55,256 nt of DNA from Rhodothermales bacterium (lineage in GTDB: Bacteria; Bacteroidota; Rhodothermia; Rhodothermales; Bin80): positions 1 through 55,256 of the forward strand of contig JAJECV010000032.1 of assembly GCA_022821875.1 (NCBI GenBank), written 5' to 3'. Each line of letters starts with the position of its first letter. The stretch's first letter is position 1. Under the pieces are notes generated by a model. It was not told the DNA's origin. It was given only the letters and a program-made list of their open reading frames with translations, and did no database searches. The translations under genes were made by a program, and so were the position numbers. Positions 34,152 through 43,513 of this stretch are shown piece by piece.

Positions 34152-36950
34152 ATGCGTCTTTCCTGGAATGAGATTCGTGCCCGTGCCGTTAAATTCTCCA
34201 GAGAATGGGATGGGGCGGTCTATGAAAAAGGGGAAGCCCAGAGCTTCTACAACGACTTCTTTGATGTCTTCGGAATTCGCCGTCGCAGCGTTGCCCGCTA
34301 TGAGCAGCATGTTGCAAAACTGGACAACCGCTCCGGCTTCATTGATTTGTTCTGGCCGGGTCTCCTGATTGCGGAGCACAAAAGCAAGGGAGGCGATCTG
34401 GATGCAGGCTACGAGCAGGCCGGGGACTACTCGGATGCACTCCCGGAATATCAGCGGCCCCGTTACATTCTGGTGTGTGATTTTCAGACCTTTGTGCTCC
34501 ATGACCTGTCTGAACGGAATGTCATCCGCTTTTCTCTTGCGGAACTGCATCTGAATGTTGAGGCATTTGGCTTCATAAACGGGAGTCAGCGTCGGGTATT
34601 CCGTGATCAGGATCCAGTCAATATCAAAGCATCGGAGTTGGTCGGGCGTTTGCACGACAGACTTGATGAGGCTGGTTACCGCGGATATGATCTGGAGCGT
34701 TTCCTTGTCCGGATTGTCTTCTGCCTGTTTGCGGATGATACTGGCATTTTTGATACCCGTGACATTTTCTTTGACTTCATTGAGGAACGGACGCGGGAGG
34801 ACGGCCTTGACCTCGGCCCCTTGCTGATCCAACTGTTTGAAGTCCTTAACACGCCGGAAGATGAGCGTTCGAGCACACTGGATGAAGATCTGGAGCGATT
34901 TCCATATATCAACGGTGAGTTATTCAAAGGCCTGCTTCGGACTCCCTCGTTTGACTCGGATATGCGGCAGGCCCTGATTGATGCCTGCATGTTTGACTGG
35001 TCAAACATTTCGCCCGCAATCTTTGGTGCACTGTTTCAGTCGGTGATGGATCCACAGGAGCGCCGGGAGCAGGGGGCCCACTATACGACCGAGAAGAATA
35101 TTCTGAAGGTGATTGAGCCGCTCTTTCTGGATGATCTACGTGATGAATTTGACCGTCTGCGATCCCGGAAAGATACGCGGAGGGTTTCGGAAATGCGCCG
35201 GTTCCAGAAAAAACTGGGGCAGATGAAATTCTTTGATCCGGCCTGCGGGTGCGGTAACTTCCTTATTATCGCCTATCGGGAGCTGCGGCGGCTTGAGATT
35301 GAACTCCTGAAGGAGATCCATTTCGAGTCCAAATCGAAAGGACAGATTGAGTTTGACATCTCTGTGCTCTCTCTGGTAGATGTGGATCAATTTTACGGGA
35401 TTGAGATCAGCGAATTCCCCGTTCGCATTGCCGAAACTGCATTGTGGATGATGGATCACATTATGAATAATCAGCTCAGCCACGAGTTCGGCAGGGTGTA
35501 CACCCGAATTCCGCTGGAGGCTTCACCTCATATCGTTCATGGAGATGCGCTGGAGATTGACTGGAAGACGGTACTTGCACCATCGGACTGTTCATTTGTA
35601 TTCGGGAATCCACCGTTTGCGGGCGCGAAATTTCAGAGCAAGGATCAGCGGGCACAGGTACACCGCATTGCGGCATTAGGCAAAAGCGGGGGATCCCTTG
35701 ACTATGTCGCTGCGTGGTTCATTAAAGCAGGCGAGTATGTTAATACTGGCAGTGAGGCACGGATTGGATTTGTCGCAACCAATTCGATCACGCAGGGAGA
35801 GCAGGTCGGACAGTTATGGCCGATTCTATTTGATCGTTATAAGTTGGAGATTGCATTTGCTCACCGCACATTTGCCTGGGGATCGGATGCCAGAGGGAAG
35901 GCACATGTACATGTGGTCATCCTTGGTCTTGACCTCCATGAGCATGCACGGAAGGAGAAACGTCTGTTCAGTTACGCCGATATTCAGAGTGAGTCGTTGG
36001 AGAGCACTCACTCAATTCTTTCTCCCTACTTGTTTGACGGTAGCGGTTTGGGGAATCCGAGAATCATAATACACGAAGAAACCCGCCCAATCAATGGATT
36101 AAGGAAGATGATTACGGGATCCCAGCCGATAGATAAAGGCTATTATATTTTCAAGACAGAAAAAGAGCGGGATGAATTCTTGGAGACTGAGCCGGAGGCA
36201 TTCCCGTTCGTACGACCTTTCATGGGGGCGCGTGAATTTTTGCATGGGACGAAACGGTGGATTCTGGCATTACACGATGCTCCGCCGAGTGTGTTGGCAC
36301 AACTTCCCCATGTTCAAAAACGGATTGCTGCTGTTCGTGCCTATCGGGAAGCCAGTAAGCGTATTTCTACAAAGAAGCTTGCCAGAACCCCCAGACTTTA
36401 CCAAGTGAATACAATTCCTGAGACTCCTTTTCTGGTGATTCCCGAGGTTAGTTCCGAGCGAAGGGAGTACATTCCTATTGGCTGGCTGGAGCCGCCAACG
36501 GTTCCAAGTAACAGGCTTAAAGTACTGACTGACGCAACGCTCGTTGATTTTGCATTGCTCACTTCGGCAATGCACATGGCATGGATGCGAATGGTCGCCG
36601 GACGGTTAGAGAGCCGTTATACATACTCTATTGGAGTGGTCTATAATACATTCCCCTTACCACCTGCGGATGCCAATCTGACTTCACTGGAGCCTTTGAC
36701 CCAGTCTGTTCTGGATGCCCGAGAAGCCGATCCAAATGCAACCCTTTCGGATTTGTACGATCCAGATCTGATGCCGCGGGAACTCCTTCGTGCACATCAG
36801 AAGCTTGACCGCGCCGTGGATAAACTGTATCGGAAGCGGGGATTTGATTTAGAACGAGAGCGGATTGAGCATTTATTCATGCTTTACGAAAAAATGCATA
36901 CGCCACTATCGGATGCTGCGAATGGCAAGAGAAAGCGGAGGAAACTGTGA
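34152..36950 (+). CDS. MmeI-like single-chain restriction-modification enzyme (type IIL/IIG)
   Basis: A 932-residue enzyme combining DNA cleavage, adenine methylation and target recognition. The nuclease motif D65-x9-E75-x-K77 (in FIDLFWPGLLIAEHKSKG) equals the MmeI pattern. The SAM-binding motif FFDPACGCGNF is near residues 359-369 and the catalytic methylation motif NPPF near 486. The C-terminal 300 residues would hold the target-recognition domain, whose composition sets the site. The predicted start (ATG) follows an AT-rich leader. A 55-residue frame begins within its stop codon (GTGA). All key motifs look intact, so the enzyme is probably active. The target sequence cannot be predicted by eye. 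Confidence 0.9.
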   Translation: MRLSWNEIRARAVKFSREWDGAVYEKGEAQSFYNDFFDVFGIRRRSVARYEQHVAKLDNRSGFIDLFWPGLLIAEHKSKGGDLDAGYEQAGDYSDALPEYQRPRYILVCDFQTFVLHDLSERNVIRFSLAELHLNVEAFGFINGSQRRVFRDQDPVNIKASELVGRLHDRLDEAGYRGYDLERFLVRIVFCLFADDTGIFDTRDIFFDFIEERTREDGLDLGPLLIQLFEVLNTPEDERSSTLDEDLERFPYINGELFKGLLRTPSFDSDMRQALIDACMFDWSNISPAIFGALFQSVMDPQERREQGAHYTTEKNILKVIEPLFLDDLRDEFDRLRSRKDTRRVSEMRRFQKKLGQMKFFDPACGCGNFLIIAYRELRRLEIELLKEIHFESKSKGQIEFDISVLSLVDVDQFYGIEISEFPVRIAETALWMMDHIMNNQLSHEFGRVYTRIPLEASPHIVHGDALEIDWKTVLAPSDCSFVFGNPPFAGAKFQSKDQRAQVHRIAALGKSGGSLDYVAAWFIKAGEYVNTGSEARIGFVATNSITQGEQVGQLWPILFDRYKLEIAFAHRTFAWGSDARGKAHVHVVILGLDLHEHARKEKRLFSYADIQSESLESTHSILSPYLFDGSGLGNPRIIIHEETRPINGLRKMITGSQPIDKGYYIFKTEKERDEFLETEPEAFPFVRPFMGAREFLHGTKRWILALHDAPPSVLAQLPHVQKRIAAVRAYREASKRISTKKLARTPRLYQVNTIPETPFLVIPEVSSERREYIPIGWLEPPTVPSNRLKVLTDATLVDFALLTSAMHMAWMRMVAGRLESRYTYSIGVVYNTFPLPPADANLTSLEPLTQSVLDAREADPNATLSDLYDPDLMPRELLRAHQKLDRAVDKLYRKRGFDLERERIEHLFMLYEKMHTPLSDAANGKRKRRKL

Positions 36951-37114
36951 GTCTGGATGGACGAGAGAATGTCCCATTTACGTCGCAGGATACTTGTCCA
37001 TCTGCAACAGTGACGGGGAATTGTGGGATTTCGGAATCGAGCAACAAAAACGTCTCTATTGAGTATCTATGCTCAAACACTCAATGCCCAAAGCGTCAGG
37101 CTGGAGAATTTTAA
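36947..37114 (+). CDS. Small four-cysteine protein coupled to the restriction enzyme gene (hypothetical)
   Basis: A 55-codon frame starts with GTG sharing four bases with the upstream stop (GTGA), suggesting translational coupling. Cysteines at about residues 17, 26, 42 and 47 give a C-x8-C...C-x4-C spacing that could bind zinc. No signal peptide or membrane segment is visible. Its position between a MmeI-like enzyme and a small membrane protein would fit a regulator or accessory factor, but the frame is short and might be a remnant of a longer gene. I do not recognise it. Confidence 0.35.
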   Translation: MSLDGRENVPFTSQDTCPSATVTGNCGISESSNKNVSIEYLCSNTQCPKRQAGEF

Positions 37115-37138
37115 GTATGGATTGGACTACGGAGATTG

Positions 37139-37594
37139 ATGGATAAAGCAAGCATCCAAACTTACCTTGAATCCTGTAGAGAGCGAGTCGTGAGTCAGAA
37201 TGCCATCAATGCGTCATATTCCAACAAGGCGATGGGAGTTACGACTTTGTCTTTAACGCTATTTGGCGTTGGCCTCTCTGGTTTCAGTGGAAGTACTCTC
37301 GAAATCGTGCTTGTTATAATTTCAGGAATCTGCGTTGTCATGGTATCTATGTCTGGACTTGGATTGATTATGCGAGTACGCGACTGGAAAAACCCGTGCG
37401 ACTTGAAAGAATCAGAGAAGTCTGCACTCAAGTCAACCAATACGGCTGAATTTTTAATGGACCTTTGTAGATCCTACAGGAAAGCCGCCGAATCCAATCA
37501 ACGGACTCTAAAAAGGAAAGCAGCGTGGTTCTCACTAACCACGGCATCCACATTAGTTGAGATCGTGTGCGTCATAATTATGCTCACTCCCTAA
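37139..37594 (+). CDS. Small membrane protein with three predicted spans (hypothetical)
   Basis: A 151-residue protein. Residues about 1-30 are hydrophilic. Two hydrophobic segments follow (about 32-55 and 60-85), then a charged region of about 45 residues, and a third hydrophobic segment at the C-terminus. The architecture recalls small membrane effectors of phage-defence systems (for example SLATT or Pycsar-TM types), though no family signature is certain. It lies 24 bases after the Cys protein on the same strand as the MmeI-like gene. Its end overlaps the 3' end of the convergent triplicated gene by 11 bases. ATG at 37139 was chosen; TTG at 37136 is an alternative. Confidence 0.45.
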   Translation: MDKASIQTYLESCRERVVSQNAINASYSNKAMGVTTLSLTLFGVGLSGFSGSTLEIVLVIISGICVVMVSMSGLGLIMRVRDWKNPCDLKESEKSALKSTNTAEFLMDLCRSYRKAAESNQRTLKRKAAWFSLTTASTLVEIVCVIIMLTP

Positions 37595-38372
37595 GGTATT
37601 TGAGGGTAAGGGCTTCCCATGCGTAAATCCAAAATTCTCTGGGAGTTATTGTGATTCCGTCTGGGTTTATTTTAAGCGCACCCTCTTGTTTCTCTTGAGT
37701 AACTTCTTCTGAAACAGCATCTGCACCGTTGCTTTGGTCATTAACGGCGTTGGCAGTTACTCCTGAAAGCTCTCTTCCAGGCTTTCCTGTCGTCTTGTCT
37801 GTGCTCATGATCTGAACAGTTTGTTGGGGTAATGAGTGTTGGCGTACGAGTGCGGCAGAATTATGTTCACTCCTAAGGTATTTGAGTGTAAGGCCTTCCC
37901 AGACGTAAATCCAAAATTCTCTGGGAGTTATTGTGATTCTGTATGGGTTTATTTTAAGCGCACCCTCTTGTTCCTCTTGAGTAACTTCTTCTGAAACAGC
38001 ATCTACACCGTTGCTTTGGTCATTAACGGCGTTGGCAGTTACTCCAGAAAGCTCTCTTCCATGCTTCGCTGTCATCTTGTCTGTGCTCATGATCTGAGCA
38101 GTTTGTTGGGGTAACGAGTTTTGATGTGCGAGTGCGGCAGGATTGTGTTCACTCCTAAGGTATTTGAGGGTAAGGCCTTCCCAGACGTAAATCCAAAATT
38201 CTCTGGGAGTTATTGCAATACGCTCTGGTCTGATTCTAAGAGCACCTTCTTGCTTCTCTTGAGTCACTTCTTCTGAAACAGCATCTGCACCGTTGCTTTG
38301 GTCATTAACGGCGTTGGCAGTTACTTCAGAAAACTCTCTTCCAGGCTTCCCTGTTTTCTTATCTGTGCCCAT
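37584..38372 (-). CDS. Fused tandem-repeat protein: three copies of a small gene in one frame
   Basis: A 262-residue protein made of three nearly identical units of exactly 94 residues (282 bp), the last cut to 74. Each unit begins M(S/G)TDK and has a conserved C-terminal helix, TPREFWIYVWEGLTLKYLR. The last unit ends LKYLRE and a TGA stop, because three C (on the plus strand) at 37589-37591 keep the stop in frame. The two internal units have two C there, so the frame continues into the next copy's ATG. This indicates a 74-residue ancestor that was tandemly triplicated and fused by loss of its stop. I do not recognise the unit. No signal peptide or membrane span is present. Confidence 0.55.
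   Translation of the reverse strand: MGTDKKTGKPGREFSEVTANAVNDQSNGADAVSEEVTQEKQEGALRIRPERIAITPREFWIYVWEGLTLKYLRSEHNPAALAHQNSLPQQTAQIMSTDKMTAKHGRELSGVTANAVNDQSNGVDAVSEEVTQEEQEGALKINPYRITITPREFWIYVWEGLTLKYLRSEHNSAALVRQHSLPQQTVQIMSTDKTTGKPGRELSGVTANAVNDQSNGADAVSEEVTQEKQEGALKINPDGITITPREFWIYAWEALTLKYLRE
37584..38372 (-). repeat. Three tandem 282-bp repeats
   Basis: Unit boundaries are the start codons at 38372, 38090 and 37808. The first two units are full-length; the third ends at the stop codon, though similarity continues a little farther. The copies differ at scattered positions, mostly in a variable stretch following the start and around the residues EGALKI. The uniform 282-base period keeps the frame. 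This points to gene-scale duplication rather than a short microsatellite. Confidence 0.9.
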
Positions 38373-38514
38373 GATCTGACAGTTTGTCGGTAATGAATTT
38401 TGATATCTGACTGGAAAAGGTTCCTCTCATTGTCACTTACGGATATAATTCCCATTAGTATCTCCAGATGAGACCATACCAAATGTCCTTCCAGAATTGT
38501 TTCGTGGTCATTGT

Positions 38515-39070
38515 TCACCGGTAAGGTGATATTCTCGGTTTTTTGGTTTGATCCACACTTCGAGACTCTCCGTCGAGAGAAACATCAGTCTCGCCGTTTC
38601 GCCTGTTTGCCGAGTTCAATGACTTTGCCGGTGTTTTGGTGACCGGGCTCCTTCGAATTGATACGTCTGCGGAGTTCATGGTCGTTACGGACTTATTTAT
38701 AGGGAGCACGGACACCCAAGCGGTCAAGTTGTTTTCCAAAAAGCTAATTTCACCAAAGAAGGGTTCCGCAATCGGTTGAGCACACTGTAAAGACTAATTA
38801 AGTGCTGCTGCCCGTCAACAATCATCAGGCGTGGGACTGTTCATGATCATGTACCCCAATTTGCCGAACATCACCTTGAGCGCCAGTTCCCCGGAATAGC
38901 AGATTTCCAACGGGGAATCCACAATACATTGAGTCAAAGAGATCGCGAACTTTAGATGACTTCCAGACGAAGGGGCGTTGAATATCAGGCAATGCAATCT
39001 CGCCCCTATCAATCAATTCGATGAGTGTGTGCAGGCTGTACGAATTATCATTAAAAACCGTTATGGACAT
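38515..39070 (-). pseudogene. Decayed DUF262/GmrS-type gene
   Basis: Frame-shifted fragments together match the N-terminal half of a DUF262 protein (GmrS of the type IV GmrSD systems that cut glucosylated or otherwise modified DNA). From ATG 39070 the frame carries LPDIQRPFVWKSSKVRDLFD and GFPVGNLLF. A second frame carries PRLMIVDGQQHLISLYSVL, the family's DGQQR-type loop with His in place of Arg. A third frame from about 38739 contains SADVSIRRSP. At least two frameshifts and the altered loop make the gene inactive. No GmrD half was found. Confidence 0.65.
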
Positions 39071-39278
39071 TTGGCACCGAAAACAGGCTGCTATATTTTA
39101 ACCGAGATCAGAGACGAATAAATTCAGTGGATCCATTCTCCTATGAGGATCCTGAGTCCTCAAGATACAGTATTTTTGGAAATCCCTGCGAATGGCGTGG
39201 AGTCACAGTTGAGGCTGGGGAAGAAAAACGGTTAACCTAACATGCACCATTTCGTACCATAACAATTTTTAGAAACCC
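39071..39278. other. Intergenic region upstream of der
   Basis: No open frame or structured element stands out in these 208 bases. They probably hold the der promoter, divergent from the decayed DUF262 gene. Confidence 0.4.
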
Positions 39279-40595
39279 ATGACGCTAGTTGCCATTGTCG
39301 GTCGCCCGAATGTGGGGAAGTCCACGCTCTTTAACCGGCTGACTGAATCCCGTCAGGCAATCGTTCACGACGCCCCCGGAGTGACACGGGATCGTGTCTA
39401 CGGACAGGTGCTCTGGAACGGGAGAGAATTTTCACTGGTCGATACAGGGGGATATGTGCCCCGAAGTGCAGACCGCTTTGAGCAGGCAATACGGGAGCAG
39501 GTGGACATTGCACTCGCAGAAGCCGATATTATCCTGCTGGTGACCGACAGTACAGCCGGAGTGACCGACCTGGATCAGGAAATCACCCGGATGCTTCGCC
39601 GAAGCAAGAAGCCGGTGCTAGTCGTCGCCAATAAGGCAGATAACCAGCAGCGCAGATGGGATGCCTCGGAAATGTATAGCCTGGGGCTGGGAGAGGTCTA
39701 TCCGGTCAGTGCGACGAACGGAATGGGAACCGGGGATTTTCTGGATGCGGTGACCGCAGAACTGCCCCCCGAAGAAACCGGTGAAGATGATAGCGCAATC
39801 CGGATTGCGCTCATCGGACGACCGAATGTCGGTAAATCACAACTGACCAATACCCTGCTGCGTCAGGAGCGCTCCATCGTTACAGAGATCAGCGGAACCA
39901 CCCGGGATGCAGTGGATGCGAAATTGATCCACAATGATCAGGAAATAACTCTGGTGGATACCGCAGGGCTGCGGCGACGCACCAAGATTCACGAGAATGT
40001 CGAGTTCTATGCCACACTCCGTACCGAACGGGCGATCCGCCATTGTGATGTGGCAGTATTGATCCTGGATGCCACGGCTGGGCTGGAAGCTCAGGATATT
40101 CATGTTCTGAAAGAAGCAGAAGCGCTGAAGAAAGGACTTGTGATTGTCGTCAACAAATGGGACCTCGTCGAAAAAGAAACGAATACGGCCCGGGATACCG
40201 AGCGGGCAATCAAGGAGCGCTTGCAGACATTGGATTATGTGCCAATCCTGTTTGTGTCTGCGCTCACGGGGAAGCGGGCGCACCGCGTTCTGGACATAGG
40301 TCTGGAGATCATGCAGCGCGCAGCAACACGTATCCCCACCTCTGAACTCAATCAGACCATGCAGCAGGTGATCTATCGACACCACCCCCCCAGCTGGCGT
40401 GGCCGTCATGTACAGATCAAGTATATTTCCCAGGTCGGGGTGTCCCCGCCACTGTTTGCATTTTTTTGTAATCACCCGCAGGGGATCGGGACCGGATATG
40501 CCCGCTATCTGGAAAACCAACTGCGGGAAGCATACGGATTTGAAGGGGTTCCTGTGACCCTGGCGTTTCGGCGAAAGTCAAAAAAAGAGGACTAG
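39279..40595 (+). CDS. der: Ribosome-biogenesis GTPase Der (EngA)
   Basis: A 438-residue GTPase with two tandem G domains, needed for 50S subunit assembly. Each domain has a GRPNVGKS P-loop (residues about 7-14 and 184-191), a DTxG switch (DTGGY, DTAGL), and an NKxD specificity motif (NKAD, NKWD). A KH-like domain follows, ending in a Lys-rich tail. Start ATG at 39279 is unambiguous. The orphan nuoI follows after 55 bases, so the der-nuoI-hypothetical-holA genes are probably transcribed together. Confidence 0.97.
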   Translation: MTLVAIVGRPNVGKSTLFNRLTESRQAIVHDAPGVTRDRVYGQVLWNGREFSLVDTGGYVPRSADRFEQAIREQVDIALAEADIILLVTDSTAGVTDLDQEITRMLRRSKKPVLVVANKADNQQRRWDASEMYSLGLGEVYPVSATNGMGTGDFLDAVTAELPPEETGEDDSAIRIALIGRPNVGKSQLTNTLLRQERSIVTEISGTTRDAVDAKLIHNDQEITLVDTAGLRRRTKIHENVEFYATLRTERAIRHCDVAVLILDATAGLEAQDIHVLKEAEALKKGLVIVVNKWDLVEKETNTARDTERAIKERLQTLDYVPILFVSALTGKRAHRVLDIGLEIMQRAATRIPTSELNQTMQQVIYRHHPPSWRGRHVQIKYISQVGVSPPLFAFFCNHPQGIGTGYARYLENQLREAYGFEGVPVTLAFRRKSKKED

Positions 40596-40650
40596 TGGAA
40601 CAATCACCGCCTGATGTGATATTCAGGCATGAATCGGCAACCAAAATCCT

Positions 40651-41361
40651 ATGCCTGGAGTACCGAAAAACACCAAGACTGAAAACGAACGTAAGCTAAA
40701 CTTCTGGGAGCGACTGTATCTGCCTGAGATTTTCAAAGGTCTGGCATACAGCTTTCGGAAGATGGTAAAAGAACCGACGTATACGACGGAGTATCCGGAT
40801 GAACTCTGGGAGCCGCCGGACTCCTACCGGGGACGGCCAGTGCTGGTAGAGGAAGAGGGAAAGCCGCGTTGCGTGTCCTGCAACCTTTGTGCCAAGGCCT
40901 GTCCGCCTATGGCCATCTCTATGCAGTCACGCGAAGTGGAGGACCCCAACAGCAGCAAGGAGCGTGAACCTGCATGGTTCGAGATTAATATGCTTCGCTG
41001 TATCTACTGCGGATTCTGTGAAGAGGTGTGCCCGGAGGAAGCCATCGTGATGTCCAAAGAATATGACCTTACCTTCCAGGGGCGGGACGAAGCAATCTTC
41101 GGGATGGACCGCCTTCTGGTTCCCTCGGAACGACTCACTGAACGGCTTGATTATCTGGAAGAAGCCCGGAATCAGCAGGAGAATGCAGAACCCTGGCAGC
41201 ACCGCAAGGACAATAATCTGCACAGCTTGAGGGATCGTCATATTGTGCGTGAGTTGTCGGAGACGCAAATGCCGGCACTCAAGAATACACACCTGCGTTC
41301 TGAAAAGCCGATTGCCGATAAGAATACCTGGAAAGGTCGTTCTTCCTCAGACGATGTCTGA
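40651..41361 (+). CDS. nuoI: NuoI-like [4Fe-4S] subunit of respiratory complex I
   Basis: A 236-residue iron-sulfur protein holding two tetranuclear clusters on the peripheral arm of NADH:quinone oxidoreductase. Cluster cysteines are C74-x2-C77-x2-C80-x3-C84 and C117-x2-C120-x2-C123-x3-C127, in the order typical of NuoI. The C-terminal 90 residues are an unusually long charged tail. No other nuo genes are adjacent; the neighbours are der and holA. It is therefore either an isolated complex I gene or a paralogue serving another redox complex. Confidence 0.88.
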   Translation: MPGVPKNTKTENERKLNFWERLYLPEIFKGLAYSFRKMVKEPTYTTEYPDELWEPPDSYRGRPVLVEEEGKPRCVSCNLCAKACPPMAISMQSREVEDPNSSKEREPAWFEINMLRCIYCGFCEEVCPEEAIVMSKEYDLTFQGRDEAIFGMDRLLVPSERLTERLDYLEEARNQQENAEPWQHRKDNNLHSLRDRHIVRELSETQMPALKNTHLRSEKPIADKNTWKGRSSSDDV

Positions 41362-41815
41362 CCCGAAGGCGGAGCGGCAGCGGCGCGGTGAACTGCTGAG
41401 TCAACTGTGCTACTTACTAGAGGAGATCGCCTCCCTGCGCAGTATTACTTCACGCCTGTACGAAGCACAGATCACCTATACAGAACGCGGACCGTCCGTC
41501 AAGCAGTGCTATGGCGCAATCATCATGCGGGATCGAAATCAAGTTCTTCCTGCCCTGGAACGATTGTCCAGAAAGAGATCCAGACGGGCCATGAAGGAAA
41601 AAGACTGGAATCGGATTCCCATGGAAGAGATTTTGGCAGAGATGGAAAAGGCGCGGCAGGCGGTCATTGACGCAGTAACCGGACTGAAGATCAAAGATTG
41701 GGCACAGGAAGTGGCGGACGGAATGGATGTATATCAATTCCTGCTGCGGGTTTCTCAGGATGATGCAGATACACTCCGGGAGATCGCACAGAAACTTTAC
41801 CGATCCCACGCATAG
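41354..41815 (+). CDS. Hypothetical helical protein, possibly DinB-like
   Basis: A 153-residue protein overlapping the nuoI stop by eight bases. It is predicted to be almost entirely alpha-helical, with segments [39 protein letters not shown] and [20 protein letters not shown]. The four-helix pattern and the final repeat-like helix recall DinB/YfiT-type folds, though the metal-binding His residues are not evident. The ATG at 41354 was preferred because the upstream part of the frame lies inside nuoI. The function is unknown. It sits between nuoI and holA in the same operon. Confidence 0.55.
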   Translation: MSDPKAERQRRGELLSQLCYLLEEIASLRSITSRLYEAQITYTERGPSVKQCYGAIIMRDRNQVLPALERLSRKRSRRAMKEKDWNRIPMEEILAEMEKARQAVIDAVTGLKIKDWAQEVADGMDVYQFLLRVSQDDADTLREIAQKLYRSHA

Positions 41816-41821
41816 CCGAAG

Positions 41822-42892
41822 ATGGCCCGAACCTACAGAAAATCGGCACTGGAACTCTATAAGGATCTGCGTCGGGATTTTATGGAAGGGCGGTACAAGC
41901 CGATCTATCTCCTGTACGGAGATGAATCGTACCTGTCGGACCAGCTTCAGGAGATTCTGATTACGCGTGCATTGCCTCCCGAAGATCGGGACTTTAATCT
42001 GGATGTGGTTCACGGGGCGGATGTGAATATCCAGGCAGCATTGAATATGTGCCAGATGGCCCCCATGATGGCGGAGCGCCGCGTGGTTGTGATCCGGGGC
42101 TTTGAACAGCTGAAAGGAAATAAACTGTTTGCACGCGTGGCCAGACAGCCAAACCCCGCCGCCGTCGTGCTGCTGATCTGCAAGGCACGACCCAAATTCA
42201 ATGTGAACCCCTATCTGGCACTGAAGAAAAACCAAAAAGCGGTACAGGTTGTAGAGTTCGCTCCGCTGTGGAGGAACCAGGCCGCAGGCTTTGTGCGGGA
42301 ATATGCGCAGACCCGCGGCTATGATCTGGAAGGCGGAGTGCAGAATCTGCTGGTGGAATTCCTGGGCACAGGCATGGCATTACTCGCCCGGGAAATTGAA
42401 AAACTGATTACCTATGTCGGAGACCGGGAGTCGAAATTGATTACGAGACAGGACGCATTGCAGGCCAGCGGCCAGACCCGCGAAATCAATGTCTTTGAAC
42501 TCCAGGATGCCATTATTCAGCGCAGAGCCGTGGATGCACACAGGATTACTGAACAACTGCTCCTTGGCGCTTCCTCCAGACAGGGAGAAGCGCTGCGAAT
42601 TGTGGCCGTGCTGAGCAGTTACTTTGTCAAGCTTTTGAGATTGCATGATTCTCTGCGAGATAATTTGCGACCGGCTGATCTTGCGAAACGGATCGGTGTC
42701 GCACCCAATATGATGCGCCGGTATCATGAAGCCGCCAGAAATTGGTCATTTCCAGAGGTTCAACGGGCGCTGCAACTGCTCCTGAGCACGGACAGCGAGA
42801 TCAAAGGGCTCTCCAAACGCAGCCCCCGTTTAGTCATGACACTTTTCATCACACGGCTGCTCGCAGAACCTTTGCAGCCTCATGCGCGTTGA
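41822..42892 (+). CDS. holA: DNA polymerase III subunit delta
   Basis: The 356-residue clamp-loader subunit that opens the beta sliding clamp. The N-terminal domain has the characteristic YKPIYLLYGDESYLSDQLQE, followed by RRVVVIRGFEQL and a region ending in LLARELEKL-like helix (here LLAREIEKLITYV). The C-terminal collar region follows. The length fits bacterial delta. The gene starts six bases after the preceding hypothetical's stop and closes this operon. Confidence 0.92.
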   Translation: MARTYRKSALELYKDLRRDFMEGRYKPIYLLYGDESYLSDQLQEILITRALPPEDRDFNLDVVHGADVNIQAALNMCQMAPMMAERRVVVIRGFEQLKGNKLFARVARQPNPAAVVLLICKARPKFNVNPYLALKKNQKAVQVVEFAPLWRNQAAGFVREYAQTRGYDLEGGVQNLLVEFLGTGMALLAREIEKLITYVGDRESKLITRQDALQASGQTREINVFELQDAIIQRRAVDAHRITEQLLLGASSRQGEALRIVAVLSSYFVKLLRLHDSLRDNLRPADLAKRIGVAPNMMRRYHEAARNWSFPEVQRALQLLLSTDSEIKGLSKRSPRLVMTLFITRLLAEPLQPHAR

Positions 42893-43054
42893 GGCGTTTG
42901 TGAAGATTGTGTGAACATTCTGCGGATCGTTCTAGTACTCACACAAAAGAACTGGAAACCTTTGGGTTCCGCTTTCATTATGCATGTATGCAAGCTTGCA
43001 CTTCGCTGACTTATTAACGCCTGATCGTATGCTATACCGCTACTCCCGCACATC
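42893..43054. other. Intergenic region before the anti-sigma-like gene
   Basis: An imperfect stem GGAAACC/GGGTTCC lies near 42954-42970, ending in CTTTC. This could be a weak terminator for the holA operon. Nothing else stands out. Confidence 0.35.
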
Positions 43055-43513
43055 ATGTTGAATCGAGCATCCTGGATGGACGAGTTCCTGTGTGAGTATG
43101 TGGATGACACAATGGATTACTCGGTCCGCGCCGCATTTGAGGAGTGCCTGGAGTATGATTCCAGGCTTGCACGGAAAGTCAAACACCTGCGTGGTACCCG
43201 ACAATTACTGAGTGAGCATAGTTTTCGGGCACCGAAAGGCTTGCGGAAGAGAGTTCGCATCCGTTTGTCAAAGTGCCTTCCATTTGCGATCCCGGTACGT
43301 CGGCCGCATGCCAGCATTCTGGTCGGAACTGCAGCGGCAATTGCATTAGCTGCAGCCCTGGTCGCAGGAACTTCTCAGTACACTCCCGCCCCCGTATCCA
43401 AAATTCAAGATGCAGCCAATCCGATTGTAGAGACTCCGATTCTGGACCTTCGCCGCATTGAACGTGTTAACGCTGAATCATCAACGGACATCTTTTGGGC
43501 TAGGGGCTCTTAG
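43055..43513 (+). CDS. Anti-sigma-factor-like membrane protein
   Basis: A 152-residue protein with an N-terminal region of about 80 residues resembling anti-sigma factors. It has D-E-x-L-x-x-Y-V-D-D followed by FEECLEYDSRLARKVKHLR. A hydrophobic span (about residues 88-112) follows, with a short extracytoplasmic tail. No classical HxxxCxxC zinc motif is present and no ECF sigma gene lies beside it, so its partner would be elsewhere, or it may be a diverged relative. The last ten bases, including the stop codon, overlap the tRNA-Val gene. Confidence 0.6.
   Translation: MLNRASWMDEFLCEYVDDTMDYSVRAAFEECLEYDSRLARKVKHLRGTRQLLSEHSFRAPKGLRKRVRIRLSKCLPFAIPVRRPHASILVGTAAAIALAAALVAGTSQYTPAPVSKIQDAANPIVETPILDLRRIERVNAESSTDIFWARGS

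Noticed and set aside
34104-34832. 242-codon frame antisense to the start of the MmeI-like gene
   Set aside because: The sense frame has the full nuclease and methyltransferase motifs; the antisense frame has none.
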